Shown one piece after another: positions 1-7,881 of a stretch of 51,282 nt of DNA. The DNA is from Alphaproteobacteria bacterium. GTDB taxonomy: Bacteria; Pseudomonadota; Alphaproteobacteria; Bin65. A program made the position numbers and the translations under genes. Below the pieces are notes generated by a model, which saw nothing but the letters and a program-made list of their open reading frames with translations, did no database searches and had not been told where the DNA came from. Numbering within the stretch: position 1 is the first letter of the stretch; every line of letters begins with the position of its first letter. Location of the stretch: the NCBI GenBank assembly GCA_022819985.1, contig JAJEGH010000002.1, forward strand, positions 1-51,282, written 5' to 3'.

Positions 1-1
1 C

Positions 2-190
2 GGCGTCGGCGATGCGCGCTATCTCTACCAGTGGGTCGAGCGCAACGCCGCGCTGCGCCGCAACCCGACGCTGGAGGAAGTCGGCAACACCGGCCTGTAC
101 CTGATTTCCCCGCTCAGCGCCGGAGTCAGCGGCGAGGTCCATCATGTCGACTGCGACTACAACGTCATCGGCATGGGCGTGGTGGACTGA
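2..190 (+). CDS. fabI: Enoyl-ACP reductase FabI, C-terminal fragment
   Basis: The gene enters from the left edge, so only the last 62 residues are present. They read GVGDARYLYQW, then NPTLEEVGNTGLYLISPLS and GVSGEVHHVDCDYNVIGM before the TGA. This is the standard C-terminus of the NADH-dependent enoyl-acyl carrier protein reductase of the short-chain dehydrogenase superfamily, which carries out the last reduction in each round of type II fatty-acid elongation in the cytoplasm. The catalytic Tyr/Lys and the nucleotide-binding part lie outside the window. It is followed by a 34-bp gap and then the regulatory region of irr, so it is unlikely to share a transcript with irr. Confidence 0.9.
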   Translation, partial: GVGDARYLYQWVERNAALRRNPTLEEVGNTGLYLISPLSAGVSGEVHHVDCDYNVIGMGVVD

Positions 191-224
191 CGGCGAAACG
201 GCCGCTGCGGTCGCGGCCGGGATT

Positions 225-241
225 TCGAGATTGATTCTAAA
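225..241 (+). promoter_or_regulatory. Iron-control-element-like box on the irr promoter
   Basis: TCGAGATTGATTCTAAA matches 11 of the 14 fixed positions of the Irr box TTTAGAA-N3-TTCTAAA. It overlaps a plausible -35 (TTGATT, 231-236), which is 18 bp from a -10-like TATATT at 255-260. That geometry would give autorepression of irr. The -10 ends only 7 bases before the ATG at 268, so the message may be leaderless. The Irr consensus is established knowledge; occupancy here is inferred. Confidence 0.6.
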
Positions 242-267
242 CTACGCGATACCATATATTGGGCGTT

Positions 268-684
268 ATGAAAGACCGCCCTTTCACGCCGATGCTGGAG
301 CGCCTGCGCGATGCCGGGCTGCGGCCGACGCGCCAGCGGCTGGCGCTCGCGCGCCTGCTGTTCGGGGGCGGCAACCGGCACGTCACCGCCGAGCAGCTCC
401 ATGCCGAGGCGCGGCGCGAAGAGATCCCGGTCTCGCTGGCGACCATCTACAACACGCTCAACCAGTTCCGCAAAGCCGGCCTGCTGCGCGAGGTCGTGGT
501 CGATTCCGGCCGCTCCTGGTTCGACACCAACCTGGAAAACCATCACCACTTTTTCCACGAGGCGACCGGCGCGCTGACCGATTTCGAGGCCGAGGGCCTG
601 GCGGTGGAGGGCGTACCCCGGGCGCCGGCCGGCACGGAGATCGATCGGGTCGAGGTCATCGTCCGCTTGCGCGATGCCGGATAG
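268..684 (+). CDS. irr: Iron response regulator Irr, Fur family
   Basis: A 138-residue Fur-superfamily regulator. The N-terminal winged helix has the Irr-typical stretch LRPTRQRLALARLLF (residues 18-32), followed by HVTAEQLHAEA and the recognition helix region VSLATIYNTLNQF. The dimerisation part begins with SWFDTNLENHHHFF, whose HHH cluster is the metal/haem site of Irr proteins. Irr is the haem-responsive iron regulator of Alphaproteobacteria, controlling haem synthesis and iron-storage genes under iron limitation. I chose ATG 268 over the TTG at 259, because homologues begin near here and the promoter leaves no room upstream. An N-terminal haem regulatory Cys-Pro motif is not visible. Irr-like boxes occur ahead of this gene and ahead of the next one. 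Confidence 0.88.
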   Translation: MKDRPFTPMLERLRDAGLRPTRQRLALARLLFGGGNRHVTAEQLHAEARREEIPVSLATIYNTLNQFRKAGLLREVVVDSGRSWFDTNLENHHHFFHEATGALTDFEAEGLAVEGVPRAPAGTEIDRVEVIVRLRDAG

Positions 685-720
685 GCGTCTGCACCGGCGG
701 CAACGCCGCCCTTCCAATAA

Positions 721-737
721 ATTAGAACGAATCTAAA
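721..737 (+). promoter_or_regulatory. Iron-control-element-like box before rubrerythrin
   Basis: ATTAGAACGAATCTAAA matches 12 of 14 fixed positions of TTTAGAA-N3-TTCTAAA, and its core TTAGA/TCTAA arms are a perfect inverted repeat around ACGAA. It lies just upstream of a candidate promoter (TTGACT 741-746, 17-bp spacer, weak CTAGAC 764-769). A box upstream of the -35 is compatible with activation or with steric repression, so the direction of control cannot be read from the sequence. Confidence 0.68.
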
Positions 738-865
738 CTGTTGACTCGATCCGCGTCTTTCGCCTAGACAGGCTTCAGCGCCGCTCCGGCGGCGGATTTC
801 ACCTTCCGCGACCGCCGGAAACTGCCTTCCCGGCGGCGCATCGGCCCAACAGAGGAGAACCGGCC

Positions 866-1282
<417 letters not shown>

Positions 1283-1390
1283 CCGCCCGCACGGGCCGGG
1301 CCGGCGGGGCCGGGCGGCAACCGTCCGGTCCCGGCTCCGGCCCGCGCCTTCCCATTCCCGCACCGCATCCCGATATCCGGACCGGACGCC

Positions 1391-2725
1391 ATGTCGGAAG
1401 GCAGCCTGGAAGCGCCCGTCCGCCACGCCATTCCGTGGCAGGACGCGGCGTATTACGACGAAGCGGCGCTCGACGCCGAGCTGCGCCGCGTGTTCGACGT
1501 GTGTCACGGCTGCCGGCTCTGCTTCAACCTGTGCGATTCCTTCCCGACCCTGTTCGACCTGATCGACGCGGCCGGCGACGCCGAGCTTGAAGGCGTCGAC
1601 AGCGCGGACTTCCGGAAGGTCGCCGACGGCTGCACGCTGTGCGACATGTGCTTCATGACGAAGTGCCCCTATGTGCCGCCGCACGAGTTCGACCTCGATT
1701 TCCCCCATCTCATGCTGCGCTACCGGGCGGTCGAGAATCGCAACGGCAGGCGCGGGTTCCGGGAGCGGCAGCTCACCCGCACCGACCGCAACAACCGGCT
1801 GGGCCGGGCCGCATCCGGCCTCGCCAACTGGGCGACCCGGCGCGGCAACCGTCTGACCCGGCCGGCCCTCGAGGCGGTCGCGGGCGTGCACCGGGACGCC
1901 GCCCTGCCCGCCTTTGCGCCCCGGACCCTTGAGCAGCGCGCGGCCGCCGAGACGCCGGAGATCGACCGGAACGCGCCGGCCCACGGCCGCAAGGCGGCGA
2001 TCTACGCGACCTGCTACGGCAACGGCAACAATCCGGAGATCGGCGTCGCCCTGCTCAAGGTGCTGGCGCGCAACGGCGTCGAGACCGAAATCGTCTATCC
2101 CGGCTGCTGCGGCATGCCCCAGATGGAACAGGGCGACCTGAAGGCCGTCGCCGCCGCCGCGGCGCGGACGGCCGCAGCGTTCCGGCCGTGGATCGACCGG
2201 GGCTACGCCATCGTGGCGACGGTCTCCTCCTGCGCCCTGATGCTGAAATTCGAATGGCCGCTGCTGCTGCCGGACAATGAGGATGTCCGCCTGCTCTCGG
2301 AGAACTGCTTCGACGCGGCGCAATATGTCGTCGACATCGCGAAGACCGAAGGGCTGGCCGAGGGGCTGCAACCGCTCGACGGCGGCGTCACCCTGCACGT
2401 CGCCTGCCATGCGCGAGCGCAGAATATGGGCGTCAAGGCCGCCGAACTGCTGCGCCTGATCCCGGGAACGAAGCCGAAGATCCTGGCGCGCTGTTCGGGC
2501 CACGGCGGCTCGTGGGGCGTGATGAAGGAGAATTTCGAGACCGGCATGAAGGTCGGCAGGCCGGTCATGCGCGACGCCGCCAAGGCCGGCAATCCGTATA
2601 TCGCCTCCGAATGCCCGCTCGCCGGCGCCCATATCCTCCAGGGCATGGAACGGATCGACGGCGCCGAACCGCCCGACCGCGCGCCCCACCCGATCGAGCT
2701 GTTCGCCAAGGCTTACGGTTTCTAG
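1391..2725 (+). CDS. GlpC/HdrD-like Fe-S oxidoreductase linked to rubrerythrin
   Basis: A 444-residue protein with two N-terminal ferredoxin-type cysteine clusters (C38, C41, C44, C48; then C81, C84, C87, C92) and two C-terminal CCG domains ([13 protein letters not shown], and [12 protein letters not shown] followed by CSGHGGSWG). This is the layout of glycerol-3-phosphate dehydrogenase subunit C and heterodisulfide reductase D-type electron carriers. No GlpA or GlpB is nearby. The position behind rubrerythrin suggests that it passes electrons to the diiron protein. A DUF3501 gene, which often sits in this cluster, is absent. A glycerol-specific role is unlikely from context. Confidence 0.83.
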   Translation: MSEGSLEAPVRHAIPWQDAAYYDEAALDAELRRVFDVCHGCRLCFNLCDSFPTLFDLIDAAGDAELEGVDSADFRKVADGCTLCDMCFMTKCPYVPPHEFDLDFPHLMLRYRAVENRNGRRGFRERQLTRTDRNNRLGRAASGLANWATRRGNRLTRPALEAVAGVHRDAALPAFAPRTLEQRAAAETPEIDRNAPAHGRKAAIYATCYGNGNNPEIGVALLKVLARNGVETEIVYPGCCGMPQMEQGDLKAVAAAAARTAAAFRPWIDRGYAIVATVSSCALMLKFEWPLLLPDNEDVRLLSENCFDAAQYVVDIAKTEGLAEGLQPLDGGVTLHVACHARAQNMGVKAAELLRLIPGTKPKILARCSGHGGSWGVMKENFETGMKVGRPVMRDAAKAGNPYIASECPLAGAHILQGMERIDGAEPPDRAPHPIELFAKAYGF

Positions 2726-2772
2726 GCCGTTGAATCCGTCCCTCGAGACGGGGCTTGGCACGGGCGAAATTA

Positions 2773-2791
2773 ATGTTAACTATATTAACAT
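2773..2791 (+). promoter_or_regulatory. TetR operator overlapping the regulator start
   Basis: ATGTTAA-CTATA-TTAACAT is a perfect inverted repeat with 7-bp arms and a 5-bp spacer. It contains a -10-like TATATT (2781-2786) and runs into the ATG at 2790, the ideal position for autorepression. A second palindrome of identical geometry lies at 3491-3509. Confidence 0.72.
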
Positions 2792-3425
2792 GATGGATTC
2801 CAGGGAAAAAGATCGGACCGGTGGCCTGCGCAAGAGCGGCTATCACCACGGCAATCTGAAAGAGGCGCTGGTCTCGGCGGCGCGGGTTCTGATCCTGGAG
2901 AAGGGGCCGCACGGCTTCTCGCTGATCGAGGCCGCGCGCCTGGCCGGCGTCAGCCCGGCTGCGCCCTACCGCCATTTCAAGGACCGGGAAGCGCTGTTGG
3001 CGGAAGTGGCGCGGCGCGGCTACGCCAAATTCTCCGACAGCCTGGAAAAGGCCTGGGGCGCCGGCGAACCGGACCGGCTGACCGCCTTCCGGCGTCTCGG
3101 CCACGCCTATCTCGATTTCGCCCTGACCGAGCGGGCCTACTACGCCGCGATGTTCGAGGCCGAACTGCCCCCCGACGGCGACCCGGCATTTCACGACGCG
3201 GCCGACCGCGCCTACCGCACGCTCTCGGCGGTGACGGACCGGCTTGAAAGCGCCAGCGGCACGGAACGGCCCGTGCCGCCCGAAGCGGTGTTTTTCCACA
3301 TCTGGTCTCTTGCCCACGGAGCCGCGACCCTGGGAAAAGGCAGCGCCGCCCCCGCCCTGTCGCGCCACCGGATGCTCGATCTGGGCGTGGAACTGTACCT
3401 CAAGGGTCTTGGCGTTGCGCCGTAA
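2790..3425 (+). CDS. TetR/AcrR-family transcriptional regulator
   Basis: A 211-residue regulator. The N-terminal helix-turn-helix domain reads YHHGNLKEALVSAAR, then GFSLIEAARLAGVSPAAPYRHF and KDREALLAEVA (residues about 18-75). The C-terminal ligand domain has the pattern seen in the WHG/TetR_C_33-like group (AYLDFALTERAYYAAMF). The start is ATG 2790 or the adjacent ATG 2793; the operator palindrome ends in this codon, so transcription probably starts at or near it and the message may be leaderless. The ligand is not predictable. The likely second target is the DUF2852 gene 114 bp downstream, which carries a near-identical 19-bp palindrome. Confidence 0.87.
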   Translation: MMDSREKDRTGGLRKSGYHHGNLKEALVSAARVLILEKGPHGFSLIEAARLAGVSPAAPYRHFKDREALLAEVARRGYAKFSDSLEKAWGAGEPDRLTAFRRLGHAYLDFALTERAYYAAMFEAELPPDGDPAFHDAADRAYRTLSAVTDRLESASGTERPVPPEAVFFHIWSLAHGAATLGKGSAAPALSRHRMLDLGVELYLKGLGVAP

Positions 3426-3490
3426 CGCGGCGTCGGGAAGTGGAATTTTTTTCGACGGAGCTCTTGTACGCGGGCGTTCCTTCCCCATCT

Positions 3491-3509
3491 ATGTGAAGTC
3501 GTTTTACAT
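3491..3509 (+). promoter_or_regulatory. TetR-like operator before the DUF2852 gene
   Basis: ATGTGAA-GTCGT-TTTACAT has 7-bp arms with one mismatch and a 5-bp spacer, the same architecture and the same ATGT/ACAT ends as the palindrome on the tetR start. It lies 31 bases before the DUF2852 start. Sharing of one regulator is inferred. Confidence 0.5.
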
Positions 3510-3539
3510 TGACGGCAGAACCAACCGAGGAGGACTTCA

Positions 3540-4007
3540 ATGACCGCAGCATCGATGGCCCGGGAAAACCCCGCCCGCCACAGCCGCGAGTGGACCGGAC
3601 CCAGCCTGCCGAAACCGGCATGGATTGCGATCATGGTCCTGGGATTCATCCTGTTCTGGCCGATCGGCCTCGCGATTCTGGGTTTCCTGCTGTTCACCGG
3701 CCGACTCGGCAGCTGCGCCGATTCCTGCGACTGGGTGAGCATGAAGAGCCGGATGCGCCGGGGTCCGTCGACCGGCAACGCCGCCTTCGACGAATATCGC
3801 GAGGAAACCCTGCGCCGGCTGGACGAGGAACGCCGCGAGTTCGCCATGTTCATGGACCGGCTGAGGCGCGCCAAGGACCAGGCCGAGTTCGACCAGTTCA
3901 TGGCCGAGCGCAACGGCGGCGGCTTTGCCGGCAGCGCCTATGCCGGCGGCGGCCCGAACGGCAACGGTAATAGCGACGGCCCGAACGGCAAGCCGTCCGC
4001 CTCCTGA
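3540..4007 (+). CDS. DUF2852 membrane protein
   Basis: A 155-residue protein of the DUF2852 family, found almost only in Alphaproteobacteria. A single long hydrophobic segment (about residues 28-55, WIAIMVLGFILFWPIGLAIL) is followed by a short Cys pair (SCADSC), then the conserved NAAFDEYREETLRRLDEERREF helix and a charged region to about residue 125. The tail is Gly/Asn-rich and probably disordered. A Shine-Dalgarno (GAGGA) precedes the ATG. The function is unknown. The TetR-like palindrome upstream suggests regulation together with the preceding regulator. A rho-independent terminator follows. Confidence 0.85.
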   Translation: MTAASMARENPARHSREWTGPSLPKPAWIAIMVLGFILFWPIGLAILGFLLFTGRLGSCADSCDWVSMKSRMRRGPSTGNAAFDEYREETLRRLDEERREFAMFMDRLRRAKDQAEFDQFMAERNGGGFAGSAYAGGGPNGNGNSDGPNGKPSAS

Positions 4008-4064
4008 CCCTCCCCGAGGGCCGCCCGCCCTCCGCCCGCTCCTTCCCTCTCCCTCCCCTTCTGG

Positions 4065-4099
4065 AGCCCGGTTCGAAACGGACCGGGCTTCTTTCTTTT
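4065..4099 (+). terminator. Rho-independent terminator after DUF2852
   Basis: AGCCCGGT (4065-4072) pairs perfectly with ACCGGGCT (4082-4089) around a 9-base loop. It is followed by the T-rich stretch TTCTTTCTTTT, and it ends the DUF2852 transcript. Confidence 0.85.
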
Positions 4100-4191
4100 C
4101 CCGAATCGTTTGCCGGGCGGCCGCGTACGCGCCGCCGGGCGGTGCCGCCCCGGTTGAGGCAGGCCGGCGGCCGGCCTATTTTGGGCCCGCC

Positions 4192-5109
4192 ATGACCGAG
4201 CCCGCCGAAGCCGCCGCCCAGGTCCGCCTCAAGAAACAGGCGACGATCGCCTCGGTCGCGGTCGCGGCGCTGTTGATCGCCGCCAAACTCGGCGCCTGGC
4301 TGGTCACGGATTCCGTCGCCGTCCTCTCCTCGCTGGTCGATTCCCTGCTCGACGCCGCGGCTTCCGTCGTCACCCTGGTCGCGGTGCGCTATGCGGTCGA
4401 GCCGGCCGACCGCGAGCATCGCTTCGGCCACGGCAAGGCCGAGGCGCTGGCCGGCCTCGGCCAGGCCGCGTTCATCTGCGGCTCGGGCGCGCTGCTGCTG
4501 ATCGAGGCGATACGGCGCCTATTCGATCCGCGCGCCGTGCGCGAGGAGGCGGTCGGCATCGCCGTGATGGTCTTCTCCATCGTGCTGACCCTGGCGCTGG
4601 TCGCCTTTCAGCGCCACGTCGTGCGGCGCACCCGCTCCGTCGCGATCGAGGGCGATTCGCTGCACTATGCCGGCGACCTGGCGCTCAACGGCAGCGTCAT
4701 CGTTGCGCTCGGCGCCCATGCGCTGTGGGGCTGGACCTGGCTCGATCCGCTGTTCGCCGTCGGCATCGTGCTGTGGCTGCTGTGGAACGCGCGCAAGGTC
4801 GGCATGGCCTCGCTCGACATGCTGCTGGACCGCGAACTGCCGGACGCGGAGCGGGAGCGAATCCGGGAGATCGCGCTCGGCCACCCGGAGGTCCGCTCGC
4901 TGCACGACCTGCGCTCGCGCCGCTCGGGTGCCGATACCTTCATCCAGTTCCACCTGGAGATGGATCCGGACATGTCGCTGATGCGCGCCCACACCATCGC
5001 CGACGAGGTCGAGGCCGCCATCCTGCAGGCCTTCCCCAGCGCCGAGGTCATCATCCACCAAGACCCCGAAGGCCTGGAAGAGGAGCACCCGACCCTGGCG
5101 GCGAGCTAG
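4192..5109 (+). CDS. Cation diffusion facilitator, FieF/YiiP-like
   Basis: A 305-residue CDF transporter with about six membrane segments and a cytoplasmic C-terminal domain. The intramembrane metal site of YiiP is retained: D50 and D54 in SLVDSLLD, and H158 and D162 in SLHYAGD. That DD-HD set is typical of Zn/Fe exporters. The C-terminal metal-binding dimer domain ends with AEVIIHQDPEG. The family exchanges cytoplasmic divalent metal for protons at the inner membrane. I used the ATG at 4192; an in-frame extension to 3925 has no family similarity and crosses the upstream terminator. The iron-related neighbourhood makes ferrous iron export possible, but specificity cannot be assigned. Confidence 0.9.
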   Translation: MTEPAEAAAQVRLKKQATIASVAVAALLIAAKLGAWLVTDSVAVLSSLVDSLLDAAASVVTLVAVRYAVEPADREHRFGHGKAEALAGLGQAAFICGSGALLLIEAIRRLFDPRAVREEAVGIAVMVFSIVLTLALVAFQRHVVRRTRSVAIEGDSLHYAGDLALNGSVIVALGAHALWGWTWLDPLFAVGIVLWLLWNARKVGMASLDMLLDRELPDAERERIREIALGHPEVRSLHDLRSRRSGADTFIQFHLEMDPDMSLMRAHTIADEVEAAILQAFPSAEVIIHQDPEGLEEEHPTLAAS

Positions 5110-5188
5110 CCGATCGACGATATCCGGCCGCCGGCTGTCAGAGAGTTCCTTTTGTAATACCCAACCGCTTTGGTTACTATATTGAGCG

Positions 5189-5437
5189 ATGCCGACCGTG
5201 CTCCGAAGCGATGGCCTGCGCGTCGTTATCTATGCGAACGACCATCGGCCTGCTCATGTGCATGTAGTCGGCGCCGACAAGGAGGCGGCGTTCGAACTCA
5301 ACTGCCCGGAGGGACCGCCGAAACTGCGCAGCAGCCGCGGTTTACGCTTCCGGGAAGTGAAGCGCATCGGCGAAGCCCTGACCCGGGCGCTGTGGGACTT
5401 GTGCGAAGAATGGAGAAGGCTTCATGGCCGTTACTGA
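5189..5437 (+). CDS. DUF4160 protein, candidate toxin-like partner
   Basis: An 82-residue DUF4160 protein: PTVLRSDGLRVVIYANDH, then RPAHVHVVG, ending in a helix (VKRIGEALTRALWDLCEEWRRLHG). DUF4160 and DUF2442 genes are very often adjacent and are discussed as a toxin-antitoxin-like pair; their biochemical activity is not established to my knowledge. The gene overlaps the next one by 14 bp, which implies translational coupling. A candidate promoter (TTGTAA 5152-5157, 17-bp spacer, TACTAT 5175-5180) leaves only 8 bases before the ATG, so the transcript may be leaderless. AT content just upstream is higher than in the flanks, fitting an acquired module. Confidence 0.8.
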   Translation: MPTVLRSDGLRVVIYANDHRPAHVHVVGADKEAAFELNCPEGPPKLRSSRGLRFREVKRIGEALTRALWDLCEEWRRLHGRY

Positions 5438-6545
5438 AAGAGATCTCGAAAGGGCCGAGGCCCGGACGCGGGAAGAGCGCGAGGGCGGCTACGTCCTGTC
5501 CGCCCGGTACGACCGGCGCAGGCGGCGCGTTGTCGTCGAGCTGAGCACCGGCATTGAGGTGACATTTTCTCCGGCATCGGCCGAAGGACTGGCCGGGGCC
5601 TCGCCCGAGAATCTGGCGCACATCGAAGTCAGCCCCAGCGGGACGGGGCTGCACTGGCCGCAACTCGATGCCGATCTTTACGTTCCGGCCCTGTTGCAGG
5701 GCATTTTCGGTTCCCGAAGCTGGATGGCCGCCCGCCTCGGCGCCGCAGGAGGCAGGTCCCGCTCGGAGGCCAAGACGACCGCAGCACGGAAAAACGGACG
5801 CAAGGGGGGGCGCCCGCGCCAAATTGCGAGCGGAATGAGCGAGCCGGACGCGTCCGCGAATTTGCCTCGATCCGCTGCTGTCGTGCGCAAGGTACGCCGG
5901 CTGATCGATCTCGACAGCATCGAACTCGGCGCGGAATTTTTCCCGGCGCATCTTTCGGTTGCCCTGATCGACGCCATCCTCACCGCCCGGCTTCGGTATG
6001 AGGCGCAGGTTGTGCCGCTTGTGAAGCGATATTGCAGGTTTTTTGGGCTCCGGCGGCTTAGAACGGATCGAAGTTGCCTGCCCCCGCCGCGCGATCAGGA
6101 GACCCTGCAGGATCTGGTCAACCACTACGAAGCGTTCGGCGTTCGAAGAATGGAAGATGAAATATTCGGTGCCCGCTACCGCTCTCCCGGAACCGGTATT
6201 TCGAAGGTCGAGAACATCCGTCGCGCGGCGGTCGCGCTCCGGAAGATCGGACTCGAAAACCTTCAGGATGCAGCGTCGCGGGATCCCGATGAGATCGCAT
6301 GCGTATTGCGACCGTTAAAGGGAATCGGGGCGCAGACAATTCACATGTTCCTGATGTATGCCGGCAACGAGAACTATGTGAAGGGAGACGTTCATATCCG
6401 CAGATTTGTGGCCGACGCTTTAGACAGAAAAAGCGTATCCGCGGCCGAAGCGGAACAAGTCGTTCAGGAAGCCGCCGGAATACTCGGCGTCGCCCCAAGG
6501 CATCTCGACTATGCGATTTGGCGGCACGCATCGGGAGCAAGATGA
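5424..6545 (+). CDS. DUF2442 domain fused to an HhH-GPD DNA-glycosylase-like domain
   Basis: A 373-residue protein made of two unrelated parts. Residues about 1-132 are a DUF2442 protein, ending in the family-typical ARKNGRKGGRPR tail. Residues about 138-373 look like an endonuclease III/MutY-type helix-hairpin-helix fold: VENIRRAAVALRKIG, the hairpin PLKGIGAQTIHMF, then VKGDVHIRRFV. D322 in GDVHIRRF occupies the place of the catalytic Asp of HhH-GPD enzymes. The lyase Lys position of endonuclease III is Q304 here, so a monofunctional glycosylase would be expected. No C-terminal [4Fe-4S] cysteines are seen. DUF2442 proteins normally end near the GGRPR motif. The junction contains a G7 run (5804-5810) and an internal ATG at 5835, so the C-terminal part might also be made alone. 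The function is unknown. Confidence 0.75.
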   Translation: MAVTERDLERAEARTREEREGGYVLSARYDRRRRRVVVELSTGIEVTFSPASAEGLAGASPENLAHIEVSPSGTGLHWPQLDADLYVPALLQGIFGSRSWMAARLGAAGGRSRSEAKTTAARKNGRKGGRPRQIASGMSEPDASANLPRSAAVVRKVRRLIDLDSIELGAEFFPAHLSVALIDAILTARLRYEAQVVPLVKRYCRFFGLRRLRTDRSCLPPPRDQETLQDLVNHYEAFGVRRMEDEIFGARYRSPGTGISKVENIRRAAVALRKIGLENLQDAASRDPDEIACVLRPLKGIGAQTIHMFLMYAGNENYVKGDVHIRRFVADALDRKSVSAAEAEQVVQEAAGILGVAPRHLDYAIWRHASGAR

Positions 6546-6630
6546 GAAGCGACTCCCGACCAATGGAGCATATGGAGACCGCTTCGGCAGCTTGCCCAGG
6601 CATTGCCTCGACCGTCGGGAATACCCCGCC

Positions 6631-7842
6631 TCAGCCCCGCCGCTCCAGCCGGCGCAGCAGCAGGGCGAAGCCGATGGCGGTGGCGGTCAGCCCGACGATC
6701 AGCCACGGGCCCTGGGGCCAGCCACCGGCGGCGACCAGCGTGGCGAAAATCGGCGGCGAGGCGAGCTGCCCGACATTGGTGCTCTGCTGAATGAGCCCGT
6801 TGACGCCGGCGACCCGGTTTCTGTCCGGCGCGTGGCGCGTCACGCTGCCGAAGATCGACGACGGCAGCAGGCCGCCGCCGCCGGAGAAGACGAAGGCGAA
6901 CACCAGGCGCGCCTCGCCGCTGAAACCGGGCTGGTAGGTCAGCCAGCCGGCGATCCCCATGGTCGTCAGCGCCACGATCATCAACAGCCAGCGCGGCGCC
7001 CCGCGATGGCCGAGCCAGCCGCCGGTGAGGTTGCCGGCCGCGTTGGCCCAGATCGCCAGCGCCACCCAGGCCGCCGCTGCCGATTGCGAATAGCCGTGGT
7101 GCTCGATGAGGTATTTCGGCAGGAAACCGAGAATCGGCAGATAGGCCGCGGCATAGAGGCCCATGACCAGCATGAGCAGCCACGGCCCGGTGCGGCCCAG
7201 CACGCCGGCCAGCTCGCGCCACGGCCCCGGCCCGGCGGCGCCCGGCCCGGCGGGATCCGGCGCGGCCCGGGTGGCGGCCCAGAACAGGCCGGCGAACAGC
7301 CAGACCAGGCCGGCATTGACGATCCAGAGGCCGCGCCAGCCGGCAAGCGCGAGCAGGAGCGGCGTCAGCAGCGTCATGACCGCCATGCCGGTCGGCATGA
7401 AGGAGCCCCACATGCCCATGGCGAGGCCCTGGTCGCCCGGCTGGCTTGCCCGCAGCATCAGCGCCGGCGCGGAGACCAGCACGGTGATCGACCCCACGCC
7501 CTCGACCATCCGCGAGAGCAACAGCAGGGTCAGACCGTCCGACAGGCCGCCCGCCGCGGCGCCGAGCCCGGTCGCCAGAAGCCCCGTGAAGGCCACCCGG
7601 CGGATGCCCCATCGGTCGGCGTAGACACCGGCGATCGCGCCGATGGCGGCGGCCAGGGCGTGGAACACGGCCAGCACCCAGCCGGCTTCGACCAGATCGA
7701 GGCTTAGTTCGCGCTGCAGGGTCGGTATGGCCGCCGGCAGCTTGCCGATCTGGAAGGCCACCATGATGCCGGCGAACATGCCCAGCAGGACAATCGTCCA
7801 GCGGGTGCGCATCCCGGCGCTGTCGGACCGGGGCGCCGGCAC
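6631..7842 (-). CDS. MFS transporter, CynX/NimT-like
   Basis: A 403-residue major facilitator with about 12 membrane segments. The loop 2-3 motif GVYADRWGIRRVAF and the MVEGVG stretch in segment 4 fit the family. It lacks signatures that would give a substrate; general likeness is to cyanate/nitroimidazole-type permeases and their many uncharacterised relatives. The start is GTG 7842; ATG 7812 (MRTRWTIVLLGMF) is an equally reasonable start, because the first membrane segment begins there. It lies 39 bp behind the FAH-family gene on the same strand, so the two are probably cotranscribed and the substrate may be a keto acid handled by that enzyme. Confidence 0.82.
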   Translation of the reverse strand: MPAPRSDSAGMRTRWTIVLLGMFAGIMVAFQIGKLPAAIPTLQRELSLDLVEAGWVLAVFHALAAAIGAIAGVYADRWGIRRVAFTGLLATGLGAAAGGLSDGLTLLLLSRMVEGVGSITVLVSAPALMLRASQPGDQGLAMGMWGSFMPTGMAVMTLLTPLLLALAGWRGLWIVNAGLVWLFAGLFWAATRAAPDPAGPGAAGPGPWRELAGVLGRTGPWLLMLVMGLYAAAYLPILGFLPKYLIEHHGYSQSAAAAWVALAIWANAAGNLTGGWLGHRGAPRWLLMIVALTTMGIAGWLTYQPGFSGEARLVFAFVFSGGGGLLPSSIFGSVTRHAPDRNRVAGVNGLIQQSTNVGQLASPPIFATLVAAGGWPQGPWLIVGLTATAIGFALLLRRLERRG

Positions 7843-7881
7843 GGCGGCGCCTTTTCGGCGGATCGGGGCCGGGCCGGCGGC

